In this document: piece by piece, positions 44,851-55,850 of the stretch
Numbering within the stretch: position 1 is the stretch's first letter
Layout of the letters: every line of letters starts with the position of its first letter
Assembly (NCBI GenBank): GCA_029582165.1
Contig: CM055875.1
Span: 7,609,501 to 7,673,500, forward strand
Source: Portulaca oleracea
Lineage: Eukaryota > Streptophyta > Magnoliopsida > Caryophyllales > Portulacaceae
Length of the DNA: 64,000 bases
Direction: 5' to 3'
Translations under genes and position numbers: made by a program
The notes under the pieces: generated by a model
Seen by the model: only the letters and a program-made list of their open reading frames with translations
The model's database searches: none
What the model was told of the DNA's origin: nothing

Positions 44851-45480
44851 GGCAACGACCTCTTGTTCGGTAGCTCAGTGATGGTGGTCCCTTTGTCGGC
44901 GACCTGAAAATCATGAGGGAAAAAAAAATCGAGCATAAATTTTATTGAAATAAAATGAAGGAGATTCGATTTTCACCTGCGGGCCGCAAAGCCTGAATGT
45001 GGGCTCCGACTATGGGCCGAAAATTTGGGCTGTAGGCGCTCCAAAACCTAGGCGGGTTTTGGCGTCCTTCACTGGGCCGTGTCCGCGCCTGGACCGCGTC
45101 CTCTGGGCCGCTTATTCTGGGCTGCACAAAGCCTAGGCGGGTTTTGTGCATTTTTTTCTCTTTTTTTTTCTTTTTTTTTCTGCCTCGTGAGGGAATCAAA
45201 GTGGGGCCCGTCCCACTTACGGTCATGAAGAAGCCACGTCACCATGCCTCTCTTTTGGGTGACAAAAGGATAACCTCTTGGATTTCCGACCAATGAAACG
45301 CATTTGGCATCTCGAGGCGGTTACTAAAAACGAGTGGCTCACACTCACCCACCCTTTCCATAAATTCAAAGGGTTCCTTTCATCTTCTTCACATCTTCAT
45401 TTCCTTCATCTCTCTAGCTCATCCCTTTTCTCTCTAGAAAGAAATCTTGTCCTTTTGAAGCAATTTTCGGGTTTGAAAAG

Positions 45481-48400
45481 ATGCAACCCCGAAGTCACCA
45501 AAATCCTCCTCTTCCACATGCGGCGGCTTGGCCTCATGAGCGGTCTTCGCGATGCAACTTTGTTCCTGGCATGGAAGTGACTCCCTCTGATCTCGTCGTT
45601 GAATCCTGGAACCATGCTTGGTTTTACCGTTCCCATGGCAAGGTAATCCTCTAAAACTTATTCTTGTACTTAGTTTAGCGTAAAAATGAGCAAGCATGAA
45701 TTTATTTTTCATACTTTGTCGATTTTTAGCTATTTTAAGTATGCATGTTAGGGTGTAGAGTGGCCCATTTATTTTTTGCATTTTGACCAAAAAAAAAAAA
45801 TCTGCAAATCGCTTTGCAAAAATGGACCAAAAATAGTTTGCATGCGTTCTGGGCCAAATATCCGAGTAGCGGCCAACTAGGCGAAATAAAACCTAGGCGG
45901 GTTTTAATTCCAGACCCATTGGGTCGTTGCACGCTCTGGGCCGCCTAACTGAGCTAGACGAGGTCAAACCCTAGGCGGGTTTTGACTCGCGCCTTTTCCC
46001 TTTTTGTTGGGCTGTTTCGTGGGCCATGACCGTGGGCCTGTTTGAGTCAAACCCTAGGCGGGTTTTGGACTCATATTTCCCCTAATTTTATTGCTGAACC
46101 GGCTTGGGCCGTGTCATTTGGGCTTGTTTGTTTGCTTCATGGGCCGTGGCTGTGAGCCCAGTGTCCGTGCTGAGTCCAGCTTGGGTCCATGAAATTATAC
46201 TTAGAGCCCCCATTTTAAAATGACGCCTTGAAATTCTACCCTTAGGAAGATAACCTGAAAACTCCCGGTGCCTTAAAAGAGCCACTTAAGGCAGCGAAAT
46301 CAATCCCAGGGAATTTTGTCCAAGAGACTTTAACCGCGGTGGGCTTCATGCCTTTCTGGAAATGCTTGGAGGCTTGGAAGAAAAGGACGTTCCGCATTAT
46401 TGGTCGAGCGATGGCGGAGAGGTTGTGGGATTCTACTAACTCATTCCACTTCCCGGTGGGTGAGCTGACAGTCACACCTAAAGATTTTGTCATGATCACC
46501 GGTCTTCCATGGGGCGGGCAGGACATGGTTTTCGACGCAGATGTTCCTCCCGTAGTTCTAGATTTGCTGGCTCCAGTGTCTGCGCGTTTGGGGCATTGTC
46601 AAGGTCTCCCTAACCTTGCCTATAAGCACTTTGAGATGACCGTTCGCGATGCGAATTTCCAAAACCTGCCTCTAGAGCAATGCTGCTTCATTTTTATGGC
46701 GTATATCATCTCTGCTACCCTCTTTGCCAACCATGGGGATAATATTTCCCTGACTTGGTTTCGGAACCTCCTCAACTTTGATAATATCAGAAACTTGAAC
46801 TAGGGCAAGGCGACCTATGCCAACTTCATCCATTGGCTCCGTCGTGGCGTCTGTCATTCATTGGACGCGGATCCAGTTTACCTTCATGCAGCCCAGGCTC
46901 GCTACTAGTACGGTCCTTCCTTGTGGAAGGTGCTCGAGGTATGTGCTCGATCCTTCTCTTTTAATGTACTTATTCATCTTTCGTTCCTAGTTTGACATGT
47001 TGTGCATGCAGTCGTGGGCATATGAGTATATCTTGGCCCTGGGAATTCGCTCAAAGAAGGACAAGACGGTGCCAGCTGCTGAACGCTGGACCATCGAGGG
47101 CATACATGATAAGAAGTACAAGTCGGGGTGTCTCGACCTCATTCGCGGCATCTTGGATAACTTGCGGCCGATATCTCCTTATTTCTGACACCTTTTCTAT
47201 TTTCCTTGGCATGCCATGTTTAAATGTATTCTTCTTCTTACAGGATCAAATAAATTGGCGTCCTTGGGCCGACTTTGACATCAGAGGGTTACCACAACCT
47301 CTGTATCGGGTGGAACACGACACCCGTCTTCGCCTCTTAGTTGAAGGGCCTAATGGCTATGTGTGGTATTTAGGGGAGAGAGCCTCGAGGCAAATTTTAG
47401 GAGGTTACCCTGGTCTCATTCCCCTAGATCCTCCAACACAGAGGTTTGAGCCATGGCGGATTGACCCGACCATTTTGAGGGATCTAGTTCGAGGTCAAGC
47501 ATTTGACGATTTTGTGCACAACGTTCCCCAGGATCAATTCGATGAAGAGTTCCAGCGTTATCTTAGCCGTTTGGCTCCTCGAGTGGTATGTATCTTCCTT
47601 CTTCGCCCTTGTCATGTTTTAGCCATTTGCTAATCGGAACATCTACAGCTGGGACCTTACGCTAAAGCTGCCGAAGTGGAGGCTCCTCAAGAGAGACGAA
47701 AGATCGGTGGCTTCCTAGATGTGGAGAACAGTAGTGAGTGCTCTGCGCTTCAAGAGTTTGACCACAAACCGGTAGGACTTTGCTTTTATGTTACACCCTT
47801 TAATCGGTATACCACTTGTGAATGACCCTTTGTTTTGTTATTTTCCAGTCGCGGTGGGCTTTTCTCCGACAACTGACTAAGGAGTGGAGCACCATGAGGA
47901 AGTTCATTGATCGGGGCTTCACTGGTTCGGGGAGATATCAAGGTGGTGCTACCAGAAGGGCCGATATGGAGGCCGACGCAGAGTCCGTTCCCAGAGAACC
48001 ACCTCGACGTTCCACTGCAGGCGCTCCTCGTAGAGAGCCCCCACGTCGCTCTTCAGTTGGGGAATATTCCACTCGAGGTCAATCTCAGGAAGAAATTGGG
48101 GGTCTTCTCGTCCTCCTCTGGCAGTTGTACCAGAGGGTCGGGGCAAAGGCGTTCTGATCGAGGGTCAACACTCTACTGGATCCCATCGTAGTAGGTCCGA
48201 TAGTAGAGGCCGTCGCCCTCCGAGCATGGAAGAGGACATGGCTCAGATGTCCTTGGAGGAACCACTGGATCATGGAGGGTCATATCACAGCACTGGATAT
48301 GGTGGTGATGCTCAGCCCCATTCTTACTGGGTGGAGGACGCTTCTGAATCGAGCGCCACTCACTGGCCTCCTCCTTCTCGTCATACCCCGGCTTCAGTGC

Positions 48401-48945
48401 GCTTTGCTCGTCGTGGTCGTGAAATGGTAGTGAGGGACCGTGACTCAGGTGCATCCGTAGGGTATCCTAGCGGTCAGGCCCTAACGGATGACGCTACTTC
48501 ACGCCCTGCACCTTATGATGCTTCATCTTTTGGTTCTGGTTCTGCAGGATGACCTATCCCTGCTCCTGAGATGGGTTCGTCATGGCCCATGGGTTCCCAT
48601 GAGTGGTCTGTGCCTCAACACTCTTGGTTGGGTGAATCTGCTTCTTCCGGTTGGCCCGTCCCTGGTTATGGAACTGGTCTGGTATGGCCTACTCCATCTG
48701 CTGAATGGCAGGTTCCTGATCATTCTGGTGGGCGCCCGCGAGAGCACTCTGTGTCTTCGCCGTCGAGTGTGCATCCTTCGGAAATGCCCTTGATTGGGCC
48801 ATCACCTCCTGTGCAGACTGCTCCTGGGCCTGATTATTACTCCTGGGATACCTACTTTGGCACGGCCGGTACTTCCAATGCAGGAGCTTCAAATGCAGGG
48901 GGCAACTTGGCGGAGGACAGCGGCGATTCTGGTTCCTTGTGGTGA
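45481..48945 (+). pseudogene. Plant mobile domain (PMD, aminotransferase-like) gene, antisense in the Tat element, broken
   Basis: Six exons with phase-0 junctions: 45481-45642 (MQPRSHQNPP...), 46246-46938, 47012-47170, 47244-47585, 47649-47771, 47849-48945. Exons 2-4 carry the PMD pattern: MPFWKCLEAWKKRTF, ERLWDSTNSFHFPVGELTV, DFVMITGLPWGG, then RPWADFD and RLRLLVEGP. The tail is Ser/Pro/Gly-rich. Damage: in-frame TAG at 46801 and TAG near 46907 (each where a Trp would fit), exon 3 donor reading AT instead of GT at 47171, a frame change near 48100, TGA at 48550. PMD proteins occur both as host genes (MAIN/MAIL group) and inside plant gypsy and Mutator-like elements. Here the gene lies antisense to pol, so its introns would survive retrotransposition. 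Confidence 0.72.
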
Positions 48946-49503
48946 TCACCTTTATGCAATGCAAGACCTTTTTTTTATATTATTTTTTTATGCAAGACTC
49001 TTTGTAATATATTTTTATTTTATGCAAGACTCGAACTTGGTGTATGCACAACTTGACGCTTTTATTTAATGCAATTTCGAATTATTTTCTACATGATGGG
49101 ATTAATTCCAATTAATCCCGCTTCCCCAAAAAGAAAAAATAAAAAAAGAACAAAAACTTAAGTATCGGAGATAGCTCAAGCAAAAATTTCAGAACTGGAC
49201 ATCATTGGGTCGATAATAGAAACCGGAACATCAAAAATACACGAATGGGCCAATCTAAACCAAAACAGAGAGGCCCGCTTAAACCCTAGGCGGGTTTTAA
49301 GTAGCTGGAGAGCTGGACTTGGGCTGGCTGTCGCACGCGCGTGTCGTCCTACCGAAAATATAACCCAGGTGGGTTATTATATTTTTTTTCTTTTTTTTTA
49401 TTCGCTAGCCGTTGAAGAAGAGCTTGAATCATGGGATATGATGGCAACGGCTATGTGACTGCTTACTGGCCGATTTGCTCCATTTTGATCATAGATGAAA
49501 GTG

Positions 49504-49511
49504 TATAAATA
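49504..49511 (+). promoter_or_regulatory. TATA box of the antisense DUF7745-like gene
   Basis: TATAAATA followed by CCCCCTCC. It is 15 bp before the ATG at 49526 but 90 bp before the ATG at 49601. Transcription normally starts about 30 bp past a TATA box, so 49601 is the likelier start codon. The same TATAAATACCCCCTCC string is the core promoter of this element's LTR. Confidence 0.7.
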
Positions 49512-49600
49512 CCCCCTCCTTTGCCATGGAGATCACCCATCATCTTCAATTGCATTTTCCATCTAAAAGGCCTCCTAAAGTCACAAAAAATCCTCTTATC

Positions 49601-51031
49601 ATGGCCTTCGAGAAGAAGCTCGCTACTTGGATGAGCACTTTATCCAGAGACGAGAAGAAAGAGCTCGGGAGATATAGCCTGACGAAATTGCTAAGTCTCC
49701 AACATGCGAGAGTCAACCATGACTTTATTCGAGCGGTGAGCGCCTTTTGGGATCCGAAGATGCATGTTTTTCGCTTTTCCTTGAAAGAGCTATGCCCACT
49801 ACCCGAAGAGTGGTCGTCTATTCTTGGGACGAATCATTTCGCACGGCCGACATCACCTCCAACTATTGTCGACAACACCAAACAGTACAAGGAACTGCTA
49901 TACCTTCCATACCGAGTCATAGGAAGTGCATTATTCGACAATAAGGTACATTTTCAAACCATTGTCGAATTTTTTCAATCGCCTGACACGTTGGAATATG
50001 GTCCCGTGATACGAGTGCGAGCGCTCGTATTATGCCTTCTTGGAGAATTTTGTTTCTATCATGGCGGGCGAAGAACTGGGCCGGCGGGCCTAATTCAGAT
50101 CGTGGAAGACATGGCTCGAGGCTTTAATCCAGTGCCATTGATGCTAGAGGAAACCATGATGGGCTTGGATAATTCGAATCCAGAATACGAGCTTCGTGGG
50201 AGCCCCCTACTTCTTCAGGTACATTTCTTCCCTCATTTTTTGTCAAAAAAACACCTACTGCCTGTATACCCTAGGCGGGTTTTAAGGTTTTTTTTTTCTT
50301 TTTTTCCCCGTTAGTTTGGGAATAATTGGCATGCAATTGTAACCCGTGCTAACTGTCTTGGGCAGATCTGGCTAATGGAGCATTTGGGCCTTATCAAAGA
50401 CCCTCGTAACCCTTCGACAAATTATTGTCAAAGGAGACGCAAATATACCGAGCTCCGATCGGTAACTGAATGGATTGCCTTTCTGAAAGAACCTCGTGAC
50501 ATCGCGTGGTGGATCGAGTGGTGGAACATTCCCGAATATGCCGGCCTGACACACATGACCTTCTACTTTCCGGAGCGGGTATTGCGACAGATGGGCCGCA
50601 AACAGACCATCCCCGAGCGGCTATGTGAAGCCCCTGAGCAATTGAAGCTTCGTGGCTCGGTGGTAGAGTCTTGGTTGAAGTATTGGGCAAGAAGGCCGAC
50701 CCTTAAGGCTCCATCAAAGGCACATATATCAGAGATTGCTGACGCTGAATATCACGGATGGTTAATAGCGGTTATTGAGTCTCGCCGTGCTGGAGAGGCA
50801 CTAAGAAGTCGAACATCCATGAGGGAGAGACTGGGTCCTCGTTCCACGATAAAGGATCGTCTCAGCGCGAGGGGGACGGAGAAGGACCGGCTTGGTCCGA
50901 GGGTGGAGACACTGAAATCACATAAGCGAGCCTATAAGCATAAAAACAAAGAGGCAGACCCAAACGAGTCTAAAGACATGGAGATTGACCACGAGACCAC
51001 TGGCGACATAGAAAAGGTGAAAGAAGACTAG
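49601..51031 (+). CDS. DUF7745-like protein, antisense in the Tat element, intact, one intron
   Basis: Exon 1 49601-50218 (an upstream in-frame ATG at 49526 is less likely, see TATA box), donor CAG|GTACAT, intron 50219-50365, acceptor TTGGGCAG|ATC, exon 2 50366-51031. The product has 427 residues (452 from the upstream ATG). The N-terminal part AVSAFWDPKMHVFRFSLKEL then CPLPEEW resembles the plant DUF7745 family often found with retroelements. The middle has WIEWWNIPEYAG. The C-terminus is highly charged with repeated RERLGPR/KDRLSAR/KDRLGPR words and a Lys/Asp/Glu tail. AATAAA at 51141-51146 may end the transcript. No stop or frameshift is present, unlike the neighbouring PMD gene and pol. 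Function unknown. Confidence 0.7.
50219..50365 (+). other. Intron of the DUF7745-like gene
   Basis: 147 bp with GT and AG ends, T-rich 3' part and, at 50270-50279, one copy of the CCTAGGCGGG hairpin core seen across the element. Confidence 0.75.
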
Positions 51032-51309
51032 AAGATGGATGGAAGCGAAGGAACCGAACTGCTTTGCTAGAATAAACTTTTATTTAATTATGCCTTTTGA
51101 ATTTTCTTATTTACAAGCAGTGTACTGCATTTTAATTATCAATAAAAGAAGAATTATTATCTACAATCATTGTGTCCTTGTAAACTTTATCTTTCTTCTT
51201 TTTATGAGCATAAATCGAATATTAACCAAGTGTCTGAAAATTGGTTTTCCAGTTGCTTGGCTATATTAAGCATAATATCGTTTGAGCTGATCCAAATTTG
51301 TGGGTTGAA

Positions 51310-54300
51310 TCATATTTCTCCATCCATAGTGGCAAGCCGAGCTGCTCCTCTCGGTAAAATTTCCTTAACCATATAAGGACCTTTCCAATTGGGTGCAAAC
51401 TTTCCCCTTGGGTCTTGTATTGGTGCCCTTATTTCCTTAAGCACTAGATCACCTTCTTGAAGTGAACGACTTTTCACCTTTTTATTAAAGGCGCGGGTGA
51501 TCCTATTCTGGTACACCTGAACATTATGCAACACCCTTAATCGCCTTTCATCCATCAACATTAACTCCTCGAACCTTGCCCTAGCCCATTCTGCTTCTGG
51601 CAATTGGCTTTCTGCCACTATTCGTAATGATGGGATTGCTAACTCGATCGGCAGGACTGCTTCCATCCCATACACTAATGAATAGGGTGTTGCTCCTGTG
51701 GCAGTTCGAATTGAGGTTCGGTATCCCCATAAGGCAAATGCTAACTTGTGAGGCCAATCCTTGTAAGTGACGACCATCTTCTTAATGATTCCCGCCACCG
51801 TTTTATTGGCCGCTTCTACAGCTCCGTTGGTTTGTGGTCGGTAAGGTGAAGACCGATGATGCTGAATCTTGTAATTGGTGAGCAAAACTTCTACTTCCTT
51901 TCGAAAATGACTCCCATTATCGCTGATGATTTCATGAGGCACTCCATATCGGCATATAATGTTCTGAAGGACGAATTTGGCCACGTGCTTGGATGTGAGC
52001 TTGGCAAAAAAGGCGGCCTCTACCCACTTAGTGAAGTAATCAATAGCGACCAAAATGTATTCATGTCCTCCTGTTCCGGTTGGGTGTATTTTGCCAATGA
52101 TGTCAATACCCCATACCGAGAATAGCCATGGAGAGGTCAGTGCTGTCAAGTATGAAGGAGGTTGATGTTGCAGATTGGCATACTCCTGGAATTTGTGACA
52201 TTTCCGAACGAAATTCAAGCAGTCTGCTTCCATAGTGGTCCAGTAGTAACCAGCTCTTTGAATCTTCTTCACTAGCATGCACCCATTCATGTGAGGCCCA
52301 CACTCTCCTCCGTGTACAGTAGCCATGACTTTGCACTTTTGGCATCGATACACAATAAATTGATGCATGTAGGTGACTTCTTGTATAAATGATCTTGGAT
52401 CAAGCAGTATTGTGCTGCTAAAGCCCTGATCGCTCGTTGTCCTCGAGCATCTAACTCAGCTGGATATTCTCCCTTCCGAAGGAAATTGTATATGTCAAGA
52501 AACCATTCATCAGTCTCATCATCTTGTGTTTCCATGGCACAGACATATGCGGGTTCAGACTGTCGCCCTACAATTACTGGTAGCTGGAGCGTGCCCAATG
52601 GGATGGATATCATTGAGGATAATTTAGCTATGGCATCAGCCAGTTCATTGTGATCCCTAGAAAGGTATTGGAAGTTAATCTTCTCAAATTGATCAGCCAG
52701 CCCCAAAAGCTTTTGATGGTAAGCTAAAAGGCACTCACTTCGAACTTTCCATGCATTCTTAGCCTGGTTAATGATGAGGCTAGAGTCTCCAAAGACATTT
52801 ATGTGGCGTACTCCTAAAGCCAAGGTAGCTTGTAGGCCTTTGATGCATGCTTCATACTCCGCCGCATTATTAGTAGCATCAAAATCCAATTTCTGAATCT
52901 GAGGACATGTATACGGAGATATTAATAAGACCCCTATTCCACAACCCATTTGGTTAGAAGCTCCATCAAAATACATTTCCCAAGTAACTTCATCAGTCAA
53001 GAACACGTCTTCGTCTGAGAATTCCAACTGAGTGCTTGGAGGTTCCTGTGATGGTGAAGCAGCCAGAAAATCTGAAACAACCCGTCCTTTAATTGATTTC
53101 TGGGGTAAGTATTGAAGATTAAACTCAGAAAGCATGACTACCCATCGAGCGATGTGATTATTGATGGTTGGTTGCTCCATGATGAATTTGATGGGATTTT
53201 TCTCGGCTATTACATACACTGTGTGTGAGAGCATGTAGTGCCTTAACTTCTTAGTGGCCCAAACTAATGCGAGGGCCATTTTCTCTATGTCTGCGTATCG
53301 GCTTTCATAGTCTAAGAACTTCTTGCTCAAGTAGTAGATGGCGCTCTCTTGACCTTTTACCTTTTGAGCTAGCATAGCCCCCATTGCCGAGCTAGTCACT
53401 GTAAGGTAAAGGAGTAGAGGCTCATCTGGTACTGGCGGCATGAGAACTGGAGGATGTTGCAAATATTCCTTGATTTTCTCAAAAGCAGCTTGACATTGAT
53501 CGTCCCATTCTACTTTGCTTCCCTTCTTTAGCTTCGTGAACAAGGGTTCACAAGTCATGGTGAGCTTCGAAATGAACCTGCTGATGTACTGGATTCAGCC
53601 CAAGAAACCTCTTATCTCCTTTTCTGTCTTAGGTGGTTGTAACTGTTGGATAGCCTTGATCTTTGAAGGATCAACTTCAATGCCCCGTTGGCTGACCACA
53701 TAGCCTAGTAGCTTCCCAGAGGTAACACTAAAGGTGCATTTTGCTGGGTTGAGCCGCATCTTGTATTTGCGAAGTCGCAGAAAGAACTTCCGGAGGTTAG
53801 GAATATGGCCCTCCCTTGTCTTGGACTTAACAGTCATGTCATCACATAAACTTCTACTTCGACGTGCATGATGTCATGAAGTAGGGTATTGGCAGTTCGC
53901 TGGTACGTTGCCCCGACATTTTTGAGACCAAAAGGCATGACGACATACCAGTACGTTCCCCATGGGGTGGTAAAGGAAGTCTTCTCCATATCTTCTTTCG
54001 CCATTTTTATTTGGTTGTAACCAGCATATCCATCCATAAACGATAAAAGCTCATGTCCGCAAGTGTTATCCACTAATACATCGATGTGAGGTAGAAGGAA
54101 ACTATCCTTGGGACTAGCTTTGTTAAGGTCTCGGAAGTCCACACACATGCGCACTTTTCCGTCTTTCTTGGGTACTGGGACAATGTTAGCAATCCATTCA
54201 GGGTATTGGACTGCTTTGATGAACTTAGCGTTAAGCTTCTTGATCACCTCTTCTTCAATTTTCTTAGCCCATTCAGGTTTGATCCTCCTAGCCTTTTGTC

Positions 54301-55850
54301 GCACCGGTTTTGCATCGGGGAGCAAATGTATGGTGTGCTCCGCTATTTCCCTGTCAATCCCCGGCATGTCCTCGTAAGACCATGCGAATACATCCACAAA
54401 CTCCTGGAGAAGCTCTGTAAATGCCACCCGTTCTTCCGCTGTGAGCGAACTACCTAACTTCAACTCCCGAGGTTGTTCTTCCGTGCCCACATTTATGGTG
54501 ATGGTGTCTTCCAACACCGCCATCTTATGCTCATGTTCATTAGAAAATTCTTTTAAGGGTTCATTAAATTCCAGATTATTATTAGCGCAGCAGGTCAGGG
54601 AAGAGGGGAAAGAAGAATCAGAGTAAGCATAAAGGTTCATTTTATTGAATGCAGAAATGAGTACATCGCCAGCAGACTCAAGACCAGACTCACTTGACTC
54701 TAGACTCTTAGGACCAGACCCTATGTCCATAGGAACAGACTCTCCTATAGATAAAACAAAGCTATTTTCCTCAGCATCGACCCATGAGACCGCCTTAACT
54801 TCTTCTTCCTCAGTGATCATGAGACTTGGATCAAAGCTTGGGTTGATAATGCAGCAATAACAGCGTCAACTTTAGGTTCTTCCTTAGCAGCTTCTTGTCC
54901 GAACAGCATGCCAAATATGTTGCTTCCAGCAAGATGAGTCCATTCCAATTGTGGCTGTTTGTCCCGAGCGGGGATAAAAACAGTAGCCATATTAATGGTG
55001 CAGTCATTGAAAACTTCTAACCCAACAACTTGAACTCCCTTGTTCTTCAGGTAGTATGGTTCAGGGAACCCATAGTAAGGGAAGTCGTCACCTTCCCTGA
55101 CAAACTGTCCATTCAGAGTGAGTAGATAGGGCTTCATTTTGGAACAAGGTAGGTGGATTGTCCATCCTCTTCTGCTCAGCTATGGCTATCTTAGCGAGCT
55201 TAACTTCCTTCTCAGTTGGCTTGTACCCTAAGCCGAACCTTCCCTTCTGCTTAAATGTCTTCAACACCGGAGGAATCCTATTCTTCGGGTTCCTTCCTAG
55301 CGGCATCCCGGGGAAGTGTCCTTGTTTCCTGAGTATTGCATGCACTTTGGGATTTGAGTAGGGATTGAAGTCAAAGGAAGCTTCATCCTGGCTCAAAGTC
55401 GCCACAAGTTCAAAGTTATGAAGTTCTTCGTCCATAGAACTGTGTTCCACTTCAAGGGTTGCTTGCTTGGGAGTGAAGACAACATTGATAGATTCTCCTA
55501 AGATGGTGATGACTTGTCCTTGGACCAACATCTTTACCTTCTGGTGTAAGGTACATGCTATAGCATTGCATTCATGAAGCCATGGCCTCCCTAGTAACAG
55601 ATTGAAGGAGGCTGGAATGTCTAGCATTACGAACTCCACGTTCCGAGTAATATTTCCTGTAGTGATGGGCAATATTATGGACCCAACCGACTTTCGAGGA
55701 GAATTGTCATAAGCCCTGAGCTGTACACCATTTTGAGCCAAGTGTTGTTGTTGGACTCCCAATTTCTATGCTGTCCTCCAGGGGCATACATTCACAGCTG
55801 AACCATTATCGTCTAAAACTAGAGGAATAGTCTTGTTGGAACATTACACT
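51310..55850 (-). pseudogene. Tat pol remnant: protease, RT, RNase H, integrase
   Basis: Protease: DDNGSAVNVCP (about 55815-55783) and LLLGRPWLHE. RT: RRIKPEWAKKIEEEV, VPKKDGKVRMCVDFRDLNKA, MPFGLKN. RNase H: a degenerate first copy (LLLYLTVTSSAMGAML), then an archaeal-type copy with YFDGASNQMG, AAEYEACIKGL, FGDSSL and NELADAIAKL. Integrase (52368-51310): GIDIIGKI, IISDNGSHF, TNGAVEAANK, giving D-D-E. Breaks seen: TAA before the protease at 55844, TAG near 55765, a missing base inside the YVDD box at about 53844, TGA at 53595-53597, a frameshift near 52330, and the last Cys of the integrase zinc finger (CHKC) changed to Phe. No active polyprotein is possible. Confidence 0.92.

Noticed and set aside
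44089..44936. Several overlapping open frames on both strands
   Set aside because: They are frame readings of the 22-bp tandem repeat and have no start context or domain.
47171..47243. U12-type intron in the PMD gene
   Set aside because: ATATC is close to a U12 donor, but the intron ends with a U2-like pyrimidine tract and AG, and all other introns are U2; a mutated GT donor is simpler.
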